A stretch of 64,000 nucleotides of DNA from Penicillus capitatus (lineage: Eukaryota; Chlorophyta), in contig OZ287701.1 of the NCBI GenBank assembly GCA_965649825.1, positions 124,001 to 188,000 on the forward strand, read 5' to 3'. The position numbers were made by a program, and so were the translations under genes. Shown in pieces: positions 30,920-41,917 of this stretch (its first letter is position 1; each line of letters starts with the position of its first letter). The notes beneath the pieces are model-generated. The model did not search any database and was not told the DNA's origin. It saw nothing but the letters and a program-made list of their open reading frames with translations.

Positions 30920-33900
30920 ATGCTTTTGCGACGATGCTATTTACCGCCACGTCTACTGCGCGCCGCGACGACGCCTCTGCGATGCCCCTCTGACGCAACG
31001 CCACACGCGAGCAGTCCTATCGATGCACCACCTCCTGTACTCAACCCACTCCTTCCGCCTTCCTATCATCGATGGGGTTCGTGCTGGACGATCTGGAGGA
31101 TGCCGTTGGGATATCGAGGCTTCGGCGTGTTTCCTTCTGCGAATGAGAGTGGCGAGCCGCCGCCGCCGCCGCCAGAGGAGCTGGGCAGAAGCTGGGAAGA
31201 TGTTCAATCGCTGCTATCAACCTGGAAGCAACAGAAGCCGATGATGGGCACCGTATCTGCCCTCTTTCAGTCAATGCCTTCTCTTGGACCTATACCCGAG
31301 AATATGGATCTCACTCCTCTCACACAATCCGTTTTGGAACTGCTGCCGCATTTGGATCCGCAGACGTTGTCCATGATATACTACTGGAGCTGCAAGTTCG
31401 GCCTCAACGATCTCGGTTTCATTCAGGACGTCAGTCGACAGATTCTCCAGATCCCGAACCTAACAGACGTCCAGCCAAAACACCTGGTGCTCATGATCTA
31501 CAGCTGTGGTTGGCTGGTTCGTCACGAAAAACGCCAAGGCACGTCGATACGCTACCCTGGGATGGCCGCCTTCGTCGATCACGTGGCACGGGCGCTGACA
31601 TCGCCCACTGTCGTCGTCCAGCTAACAGAGCAGGATCTGTCGAACAGTATCTACAGCTTGGGACTGCTCAACTATTCCGAAAACGAAGTCATCTATCCTT
31701 TGCTGAGTCGTATCGAACGGCCAACAGTGCTGCCGCGATTTCTGGAGCAGGAACTGGCCAATATGTTAGCAGGAATGTCATCGCTGGGCCTCAAAGGACA
31801 TCCAGCAGTGGCGGCTCTGTCATTGGAAGTGGTCGAACGCGAGCGACTGCGAATGTACAAGGAACCTGAGCTCTGCAGTCTCTTCCACAGTTTTGCCACA
31901 CTGGACTACCGAAACCCCCGAACGCTCGACATTCTGCTAAGGGAGACGGTGCGCTCGGGACGTATGACTGTCTACAAAGAGACCCAGCTGGCAAATCTGC
32001 TCTACTCTCTGGATCGACTCGACGTTCAGGATCCGCGCGCCTGGAGGATGCTATTGAGTGAGGTCACACTTCCGGAACGCCTGCCAAAATTCGAATCGTA
32101 TCAGTTGGCGAACATCATGTATGCCTTTGGCCGATGTGACTATCGCGATGCTCAGGCCATGCATCGACTGGTGCAGGAAGTGTCCCACGAAGGCAGAATC
32201 GGACAGTACTCTACGAGAGAGTGCTCACTGATTCTGTACGGTATGAGTCAGACGAGGCACAACGATCCATCCGTGCTGTCGATGTTCTCAAAGGAACTGT
32301 CCAAACCGGGACGACTGAAAGAAGCGGGACTGGCGCACAAGACGTTAAGTGGGACGCTGCTATCGTTGGCCAGATTGGGACATCGCGATCCCGATCTCAT
32401 CCAACGGTACTTTATGGAAGTCCTGGTCGGCAGAAACATGGCCGAGATGGATGGCGAGATCCTGGCACAGTACATTTTCTGCCTCGGCAAATTCAAGATC
32501 CCCTTTCGAGGACCGACCGAAGAAGTGGTCGCCGAGATACTGGAAGTTCCGGCGAAGCTAAAGAACCTGTCACATCGTGGACTGGGAATGCTGATCTATG
32601 GACTGGGTCAGATGGGTCATGAGATGACGCCCCATATGAAGCCTCTAACCGCCATACTGCAGGACGGCATTGGCACCGTCGAGCGATTCTCCGTGCAAGA
32701 TCTCGCGATGCTGATCTACAGTTTTGGCCAGATGCGTCTGGACGAGCCGGCATTGGTCGATCGTATACTGGACAGTTTTACTCGGCCGGATCGGCTGATG
32801 AAGACGACGACGCAGCACCTGTCCAATGTGATGTATGGACTGGCGATGCTGCAGCATCGCATCCATAACAGCGCTCTCGAAATACTGGAAGGCGAATTGG
32901 CGCGCGATTCCCGAGTGAAGAGCCTGACCTCTCAGGAACTGGCAAATCTGATCTTCAGCATCGGTATGCTGCAAATCGACGACCGTCCCGGAATCCAACG
33001 CCTCGTGGAGAAGCTCACCGACGAGGCGATTCTCCCAGAGCGTCTGACACAGTTTCGCGAAATGGAGCTGAACTGCGTCTTGACTGGCTTGAGTCATCTG
33101 CGCTACCGTGAGCCGACCATTCTCGTCCCTCTCCTGGAAGAGATCACACATCCTGCTCGACTCAAGCAGCTCAAGGATCAAGAAATCGCCAGCGTGGTCC
33201 ACGTGATGGCGCAGTTGGGCATCTGTCCTGACGAACTGTGTGAGAAGCTGCTGGATGAGGCACAGGCAGCCGAGCGTCTCAATCGTTACGATGCCAATTC
33301 GCTCGTTATGATCATCTACAGTCTTGGCCGACTGCAGAACCAGAACTACGTCGAGACCGTCCGTGCCTTCGCCGAGATTCTGTTGCAGTCGCCGACGGCC
33401 GAGAAGATGGGCGAACAGAATCTGGCGAATTTTCTCTACGGTGTGACGTACACCCGTTGCGACGTTCCGGAGATCGTCGAAAAAATCTTCCACGAGATTA
33501 CCAAGCATCATCGATTGCCTCGATTTCACGGCGGCGAGATTCTGAACATCATGAAATCGATTCTGCAGCTGAAGGCGCGTAACATTCCGATCGAAGGTCT
33601 GGATCACGTTGCCAGGATCTTTGCCATCGAGATGTGTGCCACGAGCCGCATCCCAAACTACTTGCCGTCTCAACACGCACAGGTGCTGCAGATGCTGAGC
33701 GCCTTGCGCAACAAAAACGTCGCTACCGTGTTCCCCATCCTCGAGGAGCTTCACAAAACCGAGAACCTGCATCGGCTCACGGCGCCCGATGTGGCACGGA
33801 TCGTCTTTTCCGTTGGCCCCCTTGCCTTCGTCAATCGCAAACTGCATCCCAAACTGGCCCTGGCGGTGAAGCCCATCCTCAAACAGGCGATCCTCTCCAA

Positions 33901-34282
33901 CGGCCCCAGCGAGATGCACTGCCAAAGCATCACGGAGTTGGTTGTCGGTATGTCGATGTTGGGTCTACAGGATACCTATCTCCTGGACAATATCGCCACG
34001 GAGATTATCAAGCCGACGCGATTGCGCAGCTTCCGTGCCTGGCATCTCAGTCGAATGTTCTATGCCGTTGGCCAGTTACGCTATCGCAATCTCGAATTGC
34101 TCAGGGCGCTGGCGGCGGAGCTGTCGCGATCGGATCGATCTCAGCGACTGGACTACCGTCACTGGTCCAATATCTTATCCGCCGTTCTGATGCTGCGATT
34201 CAAAGACGAGTCCTTTGCCAAAGTGATCGAGAAGCAGATTCATGTTCCAGAAACGACAGAGGCTGTACAATCATCTATGTAA
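30920..34282 (+). CDS. Large alpha-solenoid repeat protein (HPR/RAP-type), third copy
   Basis: Single frame of 1120 residues. The N-terminus MLLRRCYLPPRLLRAATTPLR is a mitochondrial presequence, followed by a proline-rich linker (PPPPPPEELG). From about residue 130 to the end run more than twenty ~37-aa repeats with a very regular core, e.g. ELANMLAGMSSLGLKGHP, QLANLLYSLDRLDVQDPR, QDLAMLIYSFGQMRLDEP, each followed by L-L-x-E-x-x-x-P-x-R-L. This is the most regular of the three paralogous solenoids and best defines the repeat. In myzozoan protists this repeat class stabilises organelle RNAs, including fragmented mitochondrial rRNA; that role is inferred. No RAP domain seen at the C-terminus. 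Confidence 0.78.
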   Translation: MLLRRCYLPPRLLRAATTPLRCPSDATPHASSPIDAPPPVLNPLLPPSYHRWGSCWTIWRMPLGYRGFGVFPSANESGEPPPPPPEELGRSWEDVQSLLSTWKQQKPMMGTVSALFQSMPSLGPIPENMDLTPLTQSVLELLPHLDPQTLSMIYYWSCKFGLNDLGFIQDVSRQILQIPNLTDVQPKHLVLMIYSCGWLVRHEKRQGTSIRYPGMAAFVDHVARALTSPTVVVQLTEQDLSNSIYSLGLLNYSENEVIYPLLSRIERPTVLPRFLEQELANMLAGMSSLGLKGHPAVAALSLEVVERERLRMYKEPELCSLFHSFATLDYRNPRTLDILLRETVRSGRMTVYKETQLANLLYSLDRLDVQDPRAWRMLLSEVTLPERLPKFESYQLANIMYAFGRCDYRDAQAMHRLVQEVSHEGRIGQYSTRECSLILYGMSQTRHNDPSVLSMFSKELSKPGRLKEAGLAHKTLSGTLLSLARLGHRDPDLIQRYFMEVLVGRNMAEMDGEILAQYIFCLGKFKIPFRGPTEEVVAEILEVPAKLKNLSHRGLGMLIYGLGQMGHEMTPHMKPLTAILQDGIGTVERFSVQDLAMLIYSFGQMRLDEPALVDRILDSFTRPDRLMKTTTQHLSNVMYGLAMLQHRIHNSALEILEGELARDSRVKSLTSQELANLIFSIGMLQIDDRPGIQRLVEKLTDEAILPERLTQFREMELNCVLTGLSHLRYREPTILVPLLEEITHPARLKQLKDQEIASVVHVMAQLGICPDELCEKLLDEAQAAERLNRYDANSLVMIIYSLGRLQNQNYVETVRAFAEILLQSPTAEKMGEQNLANFLYGVTYTRCDVPEIVEKIFHEITKHHRLPRFHGGEILNIMKSILQLKARNIPIEGLDHVARIFAIEMCATSRIPNYLPSQHAQVLQMLSALRNKNVATVFPILEELHKTENLHRLTAPDVARIVFSVGPLAFVNRKLHPKLALAVKPILKQAILSNGPSEMHCQSITELVVGMSMLGLQDTYLLDNIATEIIKPTRLRSFRAWHLSRMFYAVGQLRYRNLELLRALAAELSRSDRSQRLDYRHWSNILSAVLMLRFKDESFAKVIEKQIHVPETTEAVQSSM

Positions 34283-34313
34283 TGCATGCATTTTGGAGTT
34301 AACGAAATTGGCC

Positions 34314-34968
34314 ATGCAATGCGCTGCGTCTCATCGTGGGCGACTCTGGCCGAAACCGCGCTACAGAGCTGTCCCGCGTCGGCAATGGAAACGCCTGCCG
34401 CGTGCGACACACCGTCCCGGTCATGTCTTCTTCGAAGACGAAGGAGGGATGGATGAGGCAGTGGTGTTGTTGCTGAAGACAGGAGGTATCGTACAGATCC
34501 CTCCACGTCTGTCGGCCTCGGATCTGAGGCAGCCCATTCAGCACATCCTTGAGAAGCATCCGTTGCCTCTGGCAGAAGAGCAAGCCATCTGCATGGCCGG
34601 TACTTTCTGGGTGGCTGCCTCCAACGGCGTCGATATTCAACGCAAGATTCATTTCCAAGTGAGCATCGTATCGAGATAAAGAGTGCGAAATGTGAGATGA
34701 TGTCACATCACGTCACATCATGCAGGGATTTTGCCAATCTCCTGAGGCGCTGGGCGAATGTGTGGAGGATGTGGTGCTGCACAGAGGCGGAGAGATTGTC
34801 GATCATGAGCATCTGACGAAAGACAATGGACTCCACCAGCGTCTTCGAATGACCGTGGCCGTGCCCTACCTCTTCGGCGTGCCTCCCGAATTCGAGACTC
34901 TAAAATCCGCGATCCAACTGGGTGGAGGTCTGCTACATCGAGTCTACGGACAATGGTATTTCTACTGA
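34314..34968 (+). CDS. Uncharacterised 195-aa protein
   Basis: Exons 34314-34658 and 34726-34968. The first ~40 residues are strongly basic (RGRLWPKPRYRAVPRRQWKR), possibly a targeting sequence or RNA-binding tail. The rest is a mixed alpha/beta sequence with conserved-looking blocks GGIVQIPPRLSASDLR, HRGGEIVDHEHLTKDNG and a terminal GVPPEFETLKSAIQLGGG. I do not recognise the family. The intron (34659-34725) contains GATGTCACATCACGTCACATC, a hairpin-forming sequence typical of introns here. It starts only 31 bp after the upstream solenoid gene stops, in the same direction. An earlier start is possible because the frame is open to 34242, but without an ATG. Confidence 0.6.
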
Positions 34969-36166
34969 TGATACACATCCAACATCCCTTCCTATGTGTG
35001 CCTTGCACAACGTGTACAACTACTGCCTTCTTTATTCGTGAGAGTAGAGATGCTGCATGGATCGATCGATCGCTGGGTAAAATACTGTTGAGCGTTGCTG
35101 AATTTTTAAAGCTTTGCTTTGTCCAGCTGATTTGACAGGTCATATCAGAAAATGTCTCGTCCGATAAACATCATCGATCGATTCGATTTGATTCGATTTG
35201 ATTCGATGCGTTTCGATTCGATTTGATTCGATTTGATTCGATGCGTTTCGATTCGATCGATTCGATCGGTCCATCTCACATAGTGGATATCACAGTTGCA
35301 GATTTGAGCCAACGCAGCAAGGCGCGAATTCAAGTGCTTTTTTCTACTTTGGACGAATGACGGACCCAGGAGGATGCGGTATACGTCACGCTTGTCAGAC
35401 TGTCAGGAACAGCAACGAACAACAATAACAAGATCGAGAAACTGCATGCTTTTATCCAGACCCACAAGCCCTGACGTTTGGGTCCACGCACACACAAACA
35501 ACGCGACCCCACGTGTTATGCTTGCAGTCCTTATTATGGATGCCCCGCCACAATCTCATTTTTGTGCTGAATCACTCACACCCCACTACACACTCAGGCA
35601 TCGGGAGTACTTTCTGAAAGACAAAAATTGCGAGATCTGGCGATTTCTTTTGTTCATGATGGATAGATAGATAGAGACGAAAGAAAAGACCTAAGACTTG
35701 ATCCATTGATGTTGGGCGTGCCCCTGTCGCCAATGGATGCCCTTGATGAAATTCTTCTTAAGCCGTTTGGATTGCCTCTTTCAGCTCTAATCAAGAAAAG
35801 AGTATATTCAACACAGCCTCGTAAGTGGCCTGCTGATGAACATCGTCTCTATTTATCCTCTTTCGGAGCTGTACTGTGCAAGTCTGTGCACGAACAAACC
35901 CATGCACGAACAAACGAACAAACAATGAGACAGATAGAAAGTGTGAAAACAAGAATACAGCAAGAGGTACCGGAATCTTCAAGTCGCAGCAGCTCCATGT
36001 CAAGTAAAGGGATTCCTAAGGCTTCATCATAAATGGAGGATACAAGAAAGAAGGCGTTTCGAAAAAGCCATGGCAAAAGAGATGCTGCGAACGAACGAAC
36101 GTCTAGTATTCGACATGCGTATAAAAGAGTGCGATGTAAAAAGAGGCAATCCTCTAGAAGGCTGCA
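34969..36166. other. Intergenic stretch with simple repeats
   Basis: About 1.2 kb without a supported gene. It contains the TTCGATTTGA tandem array described separately and a short GATA run near 35660. Open frames here are short and low in complexity. Confidence 0.55.
35172..35269. repeat. Tandem array of TTCGATTTGA/TTCGATGCG units
   Basis: A ~35-bp higher-order unit (TTCGATTTGATTCGATTTGA followed by TTCGATGCGTTTCGA) is repeated, with a basic GATTC/GATTT period of about 10 bp. Many overlapping TCGA palindromes occur. It looks like a simple satellite between genes with no coding potential. Confidence 0.85.
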
Positions 36167-37475
36167 TCATTTCCACGCTCTGGAAAGCGAGGCTCTCAGT
36201 TCTCCACCGGATGCTCGGAACTTGATGGATCCAAAAGATCCGCTACCGCGATCCACGCGACAGCTTGGCGATTTTTTCAGCCGATTGTGACTGAAAAATT
36301 TGCGTGTCGCTGGACCGGAGGAGGCATGACGATGAGCAGGGAGATCCGCAGGGGATCGCGATGAAGAAAAATCGACAGAGGCGTGCTTGCTACCGAGACA
36401 TCCTCCAAAAGCGCCACGAAGTCGAACTCCAGTCGAACGGCTATTGCGGGAAAACGGAGAATCCACAGCTTTGCTCGGTTTGCATGAGCTCGAGATCGAG
36501 GGTCGATTGGATTTGGCGGCGGCGGCGGCGCCGGTGGATGAAAGCATGAGCTTTCCTCGTCTAGGCGTCGCCGTGGCAACGCTCCTCATCGGAGGCGTCA
36601 CAGGCGACAGGGCTCGTTCCATTTTCTACGCAACACACATTCTCAGATCCTATTCCCCATCTCACTAGCGTTACACTGTCATCTGGGTGTCGGGGAGTCT
36701 TGCGTCGAGGAGACACCTCTGGACGTTGTCTCTTATCACGGACATCGTGGGAAGATTGGCGATGACGCGAGGTTGTTGTCATGGACGACGTCGGCGCCGG
36801 CTTCGTAGTGGAGCCACGTGTGCCGCCTCTGCCACCTTCCATCGATGACGTTGGATGCACGCTACGAGAGGGCTTCTTCACACGAGCACTCTCACTCCCC
36901 TCGGATGAACTTTTGGGATCAGATGATGATAAACTACTACTGGGTACATCACTCTCTTCAACGTGCTCGGCCACCATCAAAGCTTCGCGCAAGATGTCAT
37001 CGTTTACCACCTGGGGACTGGGACTCACACGCGGGGCTTTGACTGTCTTATGTTGGGCTCTTCTTCGAGCATTGGTACCCTCATGAGCGTATCCAACATC
37101 TGCACCGCTCCTATCCTCTAAAACACACGAACATACACGATGCGTGGGAGGGGGTAGTTGCAGGTAGGCAGGCACCATGGATAATGTGTCGGGCAGGTGG
37201 TTGTCGCCGCTCTTGTTTCTTTCTTCTCATCTCTTCTTTGTACGTGCTCCAACGCTTCTGTAACTCCTCCAACTCTGCTGTTTGTGTAACATGCCATTCG
37301 TATTTGTCCCTCGCTGAAAAGCACTTAACCTAGAGACACGATGCGCGATGACCGCGGGCGTCGCGGTGGATGGAGGAGGGTATGACCAAGGAACGTTTTG
37401 GGAAATTTGCATAAGCAGTTGAATCCTCTGCCATACCGCTGACCGCTTCACAGATTTTTCCGAGTGCAGTGGCAT
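36167..37475 (-). CDS. Basic, disordered Ser-rich protein with a coiled-coil segment
   Basis: Supported exons are one ending at 37176, 37117-36675 and 36625-36167. The start is uncertain (ATG at 37475 is one candidate). The first recognisable part, TAELEELQKRWSTYKEEMRR, is an amphipathic coiled coil. After it, about 300 residues are Ser/Pro/Arg/Thr-rich and probably disordered (SSSLSSSDPKSSSEGSES, TTTSRHRQSSHDVRDKRQRP, RNSRSTGVRLRGAFGG) and very basic. The intron phases (phase 1 at 37176/37117, phase 0 at 36675/36625) keep one frame through both junctions, which is my main evidence for coding. A TATTTATA element lies about 80 bp upstream of 37475. No family is recognised. Confidence 0.5.
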
Positions 37476-38464
37476 CGCAGTTTTTGAGGAGCGTTAGGGG
37501 GTCGGCATAGCACCCGCTTCGCACGTCTGTTTCGCACATCTGCGGGGCAAGCGCGTATAAATACAGAACCCTTCCGCGAAAAATAGGATTCAACAAAAAA
37601 GCTTTGGCTCCGTTGGGCGACGCTCCGGTGCGAGGCAACGAATGAAGTTGCGGCACAATGTAGATTTTGGAAAACGAGAACGGACTGGACGTGCGACTAA
37701 CGAACGACGGATGTCTTAAGATGCGCCGTCGATGAGGGCGTTGGTTCGTTGAAAGCTATCTCGCGCTAACCGAACAACACACGACGCAAAAGGGATTCAC
37801 AGAAAGAACGAAAACGGATAGAAATGCTGATGAATGGGCTGGGTATCTGCAACGACCGATGGACACGTCAGACAGCGCCTCCCCCTCCACATCATGAGCA
37901 CCACCACATAAGGCCCCTTCTTTAAATAGCCGTCCGTCCGTTTATGTACAAGATGCGTACGGCCTGCACGGCAGATGCCACGGAAACGAATCATGTAGGG
38001 AGGTAGATGCCTTTAAGGACTGGGTCAACCCCCGATCCTCTCTGACGCAGAGACTGTACCATACTGAGAATACCGCTTAGAGATAGACTGCTAGATACAT
38101 GTGTCCTTCGACGAAAGCTGCATTTTTGAAAGGTAGCTGCCGCGGCGCAAAAACAAAAGAAGATAAGACGTACCTACACGCGTCCAGCACCATGTCAAGA
38201 GTATTGCTGCCTTGTGGGCGTACCGTATTGAGTTAAGGACATGACGGGATGCTGCTGGTTGGCGCCAGTTACTCTTCTGAAGGCCTTTTCTGCACATAGC
38301 TAAACCGTTGCCGCTTGGGTTTGACAGTCATATACGTCATACCTTTGGCGTCTGCGCCATCTTTGCAATCCTAAACGCAGACGATACATCCGTTATGGCC
38401 TCAGACGTGGACAATGGGTCAACGTTTGAAAAGAGCGTGTGGACAGAAACGCGTTTGGATCGGT
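37476..38464. other. Intergenic stretch, no supported gene
   Basis: About 1 kb. Apart from the TATTTATA element near 37555-37562 (reverse strand) nothing was recognised. Confidence 0.5.
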
Positions 38465-38782
38465 TTACCTTGGGGATCTGCGAACGAGTCTGCCGTGTTC
38501 GTAGACAAAGTGCGAATAGTCGACGCTCTCGGCTGTCGCTTCTGTCTCAGGCGTTCGTTCTCTAACCATACGCGACGGCGCCGTTCTCTTCCGTTGGACG
38601 CGTCTGTGGAGATAGCGCACGAAAACAAGGCTGACTGTCAAAACGCCGAAAACGACGGATGCAACGAGCAGCGTCTCCGATTTAGGAGGAGGGATAGACT
38701 GGACACGCTGCAAGAAAACCGAAAGGGGATCCGTTTTCTGAGGGTCGACAGGATTCGGAGTATCCCGAGGCCAAAACAACAT
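38465..38782 (-). CDS. Small single-pass membrane protein, unknown
   Basis: 105-residue single-exon ORF from a good ATG at 38782. A hydrophilic proline-rich N-terminus (MLFWPRDTPNPVDPQ) is followed by one membrane helix (TLLVASVVFGVLTVSLVFV, ~37-55) and a basic cytosolic-type tail (RYLHRRVQRKRTAPSR). The positive-inside bias suggests the C-terminus faces the cytosol or matrix. No family recognised. It is divergent from UROD with ~250 bp between starts. Confidence 0.5.
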   Translation of the reverse strand: MLFWPRDTPNPVDPQKTDPLSVFLQRVQSIPPPKSETLLVASVVFGVLTVSLVFVRYLHRRVQRKRTAPSRMVRERTPETEATAESVDYSHFVYEHGRLVRRSPR

Positions 38783-39034
38783 GGCTAAAGCCGACTAACA
38801 GGGAAGGGATAATGATACAGAGCCTGCTGATGAACGCTTCGTTGATGTGACGTCTGTATAAAAATCCGACAGCCTTCTCTTTGCGGTCCACCCGCGTATC
38901 GCACGGAACAAATGCATTCGACAAAGAAGCTCGCCGTCAAATCCACGCCTCTCACTCCCCAGGTGTCCAACGCACGTCGTCGTCTGTCGGATCCCTGCCG
39001 CGTGCAGCATCGCGCTTGAGGCAGGGGGACCTTC

Positions 39035-40619
39035 ATGGGGACGCCGTTTGTGTGTAGTACCCCCGAAGGCGTTTCCCTCATAGAGGCGAGATGCGTCGCA
39101 CGACTGCCAGACGAGCAGAGGCGATTTCTGAATCCAATACCGCACCGCTGGATCATGAAGACGTCAGGTCGTGACCGATCGACCCTTCAGAAAGGCGGCC
39201 GTCGTGATCTCTTATGCTGCAGCAAGTTGCCGCTTATGTTGCGTGCTCTGGCTGGGGAGCCTGTGGAGCGACCTCCTGTTTGGATGATGCGTCAAGCTGG
39301 ACGATACATGAAAGTCATTCCTGACCCTTCCTCCCTCACTTCGCTACTGAACCGCGTCGTCAGGTGTATCAAGATCTCTGTGTCAAGCATCCGACCTTCC
39401 GAGAACGATCAGAGACTGTGGAACTGGCTGTTCGATGCATGACGAATCGGAATGTGGAACGAAGCGTGCGCTGTAGGTGGAGATCACGTTGCAGCCGTGG
39501 AAAGCGTTTCGCCCAGATGGGATCGTTCTCTTCTCCGATATTCTCACGCCGCTGCCCGGAATGAATATTCCGTTCGATATTGTCACGGGCAAAGGACCCA
39601 TTATTCATACACCCATTCGCACGATGGAGGTCCATCCGACCGTGGAGGGAGGGCTCAGACAGGCGATCGCCTTTCTGTGTTGGCCAGGACGTCGAGACCG
39701 TGAGAGCTTTGGACGCAGAGCGTTCCTGTCCTTTTGTCGGCGAAACGTTGAGAATTCTGAAGCAAGAGGTCAATAACGAAGCAGCCTTGTTGGGATTTGT
39801 GGGAGCACCGTACACGCTCGCTTCGTACATAGTGGAAGGCGGCTCATCCAAGCACTACATACATGTGAAGCAACTGGCATTTTCGCAACCACAGGTGCTG
39901 CACGCCTTGCTCAAAGTTTTGACGGGCAATGTCATCGAATACTGCAAATACCAAGTGAACGGATTGATCGAGCGCCCTCAGATGTGTTTCGTGAACGGTA
40001 CTTTAGGCCAAGAACGGCGCACAAGTGATTCAGGTTTTCGATTCTTGGGCTTCCTCTTTGTCTCCCCGCGATTTTGACGTCTTCTCTGGTCCGTACCTCA
40101 AAAGAGTCATCCAGGAGTTTAAGTCGTCTTATCCTGACGTTCCTGTGATCCTGTATATCAGTGGAAGCGGCGGGCTGCTTGAAAGAATGGCACAGTGAGA
40201 GCAGACGTGCACCTTACGGTTATGCTCATTCCTTGCTGCCAGATGTGGACCGGATGCGATTTCTGTGGATCATTCTGTCGATATGATGGACGCCATCAAC
40301 AGAATCGGCAGCAATTTTGCCGTCCAGGTGACCACGCTCCTGCCTTTCTGCCGCATCCGATGCCTTTACCTATTGCCAGGGAAATCTGGATCCAGGTGTG
40401 CTCTTCGGGTCGAAAGACGTCATCGAAGAACGCATCATCGACCTTGTAAAGCGCGTCAAAGCAACAGGCGTGGATCGTCATCTCTTGTGGATGGCCCGAT
40501 CTGTGTGTGACGTAGGGACGCGTCATGTGATGAATCTGGGCCACGGAGTGTGGGTCGGCACCCCAGAGGAGAATGTGGCGCACTACTTCGAAGTCTGCAG
40601 GACTGTTCACGAGCGATGA
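39035..40619 (+). CDS. Uroporphyrinogen III decarboxylase
   Basis: Eight exons (39035-39313, 39364-39429, 39477-39641, 39688-39954, 40007-40194, 40243-40327, 40380-40476, 40516-40619) join in frame to 416 residues. It converts uroporphyrinogen III to coproporphyrinogen III in haem/chlorophyll synthesis. Signatures: [102 protein letters not shown] and [17 protein letters not shown]. The text follows plant/cyanobacterial HemE. A ~65-residue leader fits plastid import. An extra 5' exon beginning at 38911 (MHSTKKLAVKS) could supply a different leader. All introns are GT-AG, 43-53 nt. Tail-to-tail with the methyltransferase gene, 28 bp between stops. Confidence 0.93.
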
Positions 40620-40647
40620 GAGAGACAAAACGCAGAGCGGAATCGCA

Positions 40648-41631
40648 CTACGAGGCAAAACCCTTTTTAATGCTCTTGGTCTCTTTGGACTCCCTTGTGC
40701 CTTTGGTGGCAACGCCGACGAAGCGATCGTCCTGTCCTTCCAGGGCAGTGTCACATCGAACACCCTCGAACATGTCTTTCGCATTCAGGCAGTCCACAAT
40801 CGACTGGTCTGCACACAGATAGCCCATATACCTCCAGATATAGACAGGCCTTGGATTCTGACCTTTTTCGATGAAGATGAGAATTCCTCCAGGTTTCAGG
40901 ACGGAGTGGATCTCCTGAACAGAAGGTCATCTCTAGTCCTTTAGTGGCTTGGAAGGGGTGTCACCTGAAGGAAAGCATTTCGGTCTTGGACGCCGGAGAA
41001 CTTTCCGAGCAAAACGACGGCATCGTATGTATCGTAGGGCCCAAGAGTGAACCCCGAGGTGGATTTCGGATCGGCAGATCTGCGCACGATGACGGGGATC
41101 TTTGCTGCAATTCCGGCATTTTCCAGGACACCTGCTAAGAACATGTGGCCAGTAGTATCCAGCCAAATACCTTGCCTGCTTTTTCAGACGACTGAGTAAC
41201 GGCCACTTGGATCGTTCCCTTCGGATAATAGTAGAGATCGCGAGTTCCGCCCCCGATCTGAAGGACAGAAGCACCTCCTTTCGGAACATAGTTCCCAATC
41301 ATCGAAGCCGTGATGACTTCCAACTGAAAGTACAGATATGCTCTCCACCCAACAAATCTAAAACAGAGACCTTCAAAAGGAGATCTTGCGAAGAGTCGGT
41401 ACGCGAGAGCGGTGACAGAAACCGTCGCTATCCCGTACAGAGCGAGATCGTCACCGAAGGCTGTTGCTCGAGTACAGATGCCAGTCCTGGCCTGCGATAA
41501 GGTGGCACCGTATGGAAGGTGAGCGCCATCGACAAGACGACGTCTTTGATTCGGTCGCTGTCGATTTCTCTGATCGGGACGACGCTCATCGCGATGCTCG
41601 TTTCGCCTCGATGCGCTGTCAAAGCAGACAT
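40648..41631 (-). CDS. Membrane-associated class I SAM-dependent methyltransferase
   Basis: Exons 41631-41496, 41460-41176, 41131-40965 and 40914-40648 give about 284 residues. An N-terminal region with a hydrophobic helix (ALYGIATVSVTALAYRLFA) precedes a Rossmann methyltransferase: the glycine-rich motif I is GGASVLQIGGGTRDLYYYP, motif IV-like is YDTYDAVVLLGKFSG, and the post-motif helix/strand is EIHSVLKPGGILIFIEKG. The N-terminal anchor plus small domain resembles METTL7-like enzymes, but the substrate is unknown. Two of three introns start with GC (41495-41461 and 41175-41132). A truncated second copy of the N-terminal part sits at 56.85-57.13 kb next to another VWA-lectin gene. Confidence 0.75.
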
Positions 41632-41917
41632 CACTGGCTGCGTACAGTGCGAGACGCATGATCGGGTTTAGAAAGGCGCATCATGTGCATTTATAGACTC
41701 ACTCTCTATACATAGGTCATGTTCTAGTCATCCATGTCCCTCGAGAAAAAAAAACAACGGCCTTGGGAAGTGATACCATCATGTATGTACAGGAAATAAG
41801 TTTACGAAAGTTTTGAACATTGCATTGTTGAGGTCATAAACAAACAGAAACACTCGTCAACCAACTTCGAATGAATTGGTCACTATTAATGGAGTGGGGT
41901 GTTATTTAGAAGCGTCT

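Noticed and set aside
32645-33925. 426-residue frame on the - strand
   Set aside because: Antisense shadow of the highly regular solenoid gene; no recognisable domain and His/Gln-rich composition typical of shadows.
35172-35269. Tandem array considered as CRISPR or origin iterons
   Set aside because: Repeats are contiguous without unique spacers and the context is eukaryotic; it is a simple satellite.
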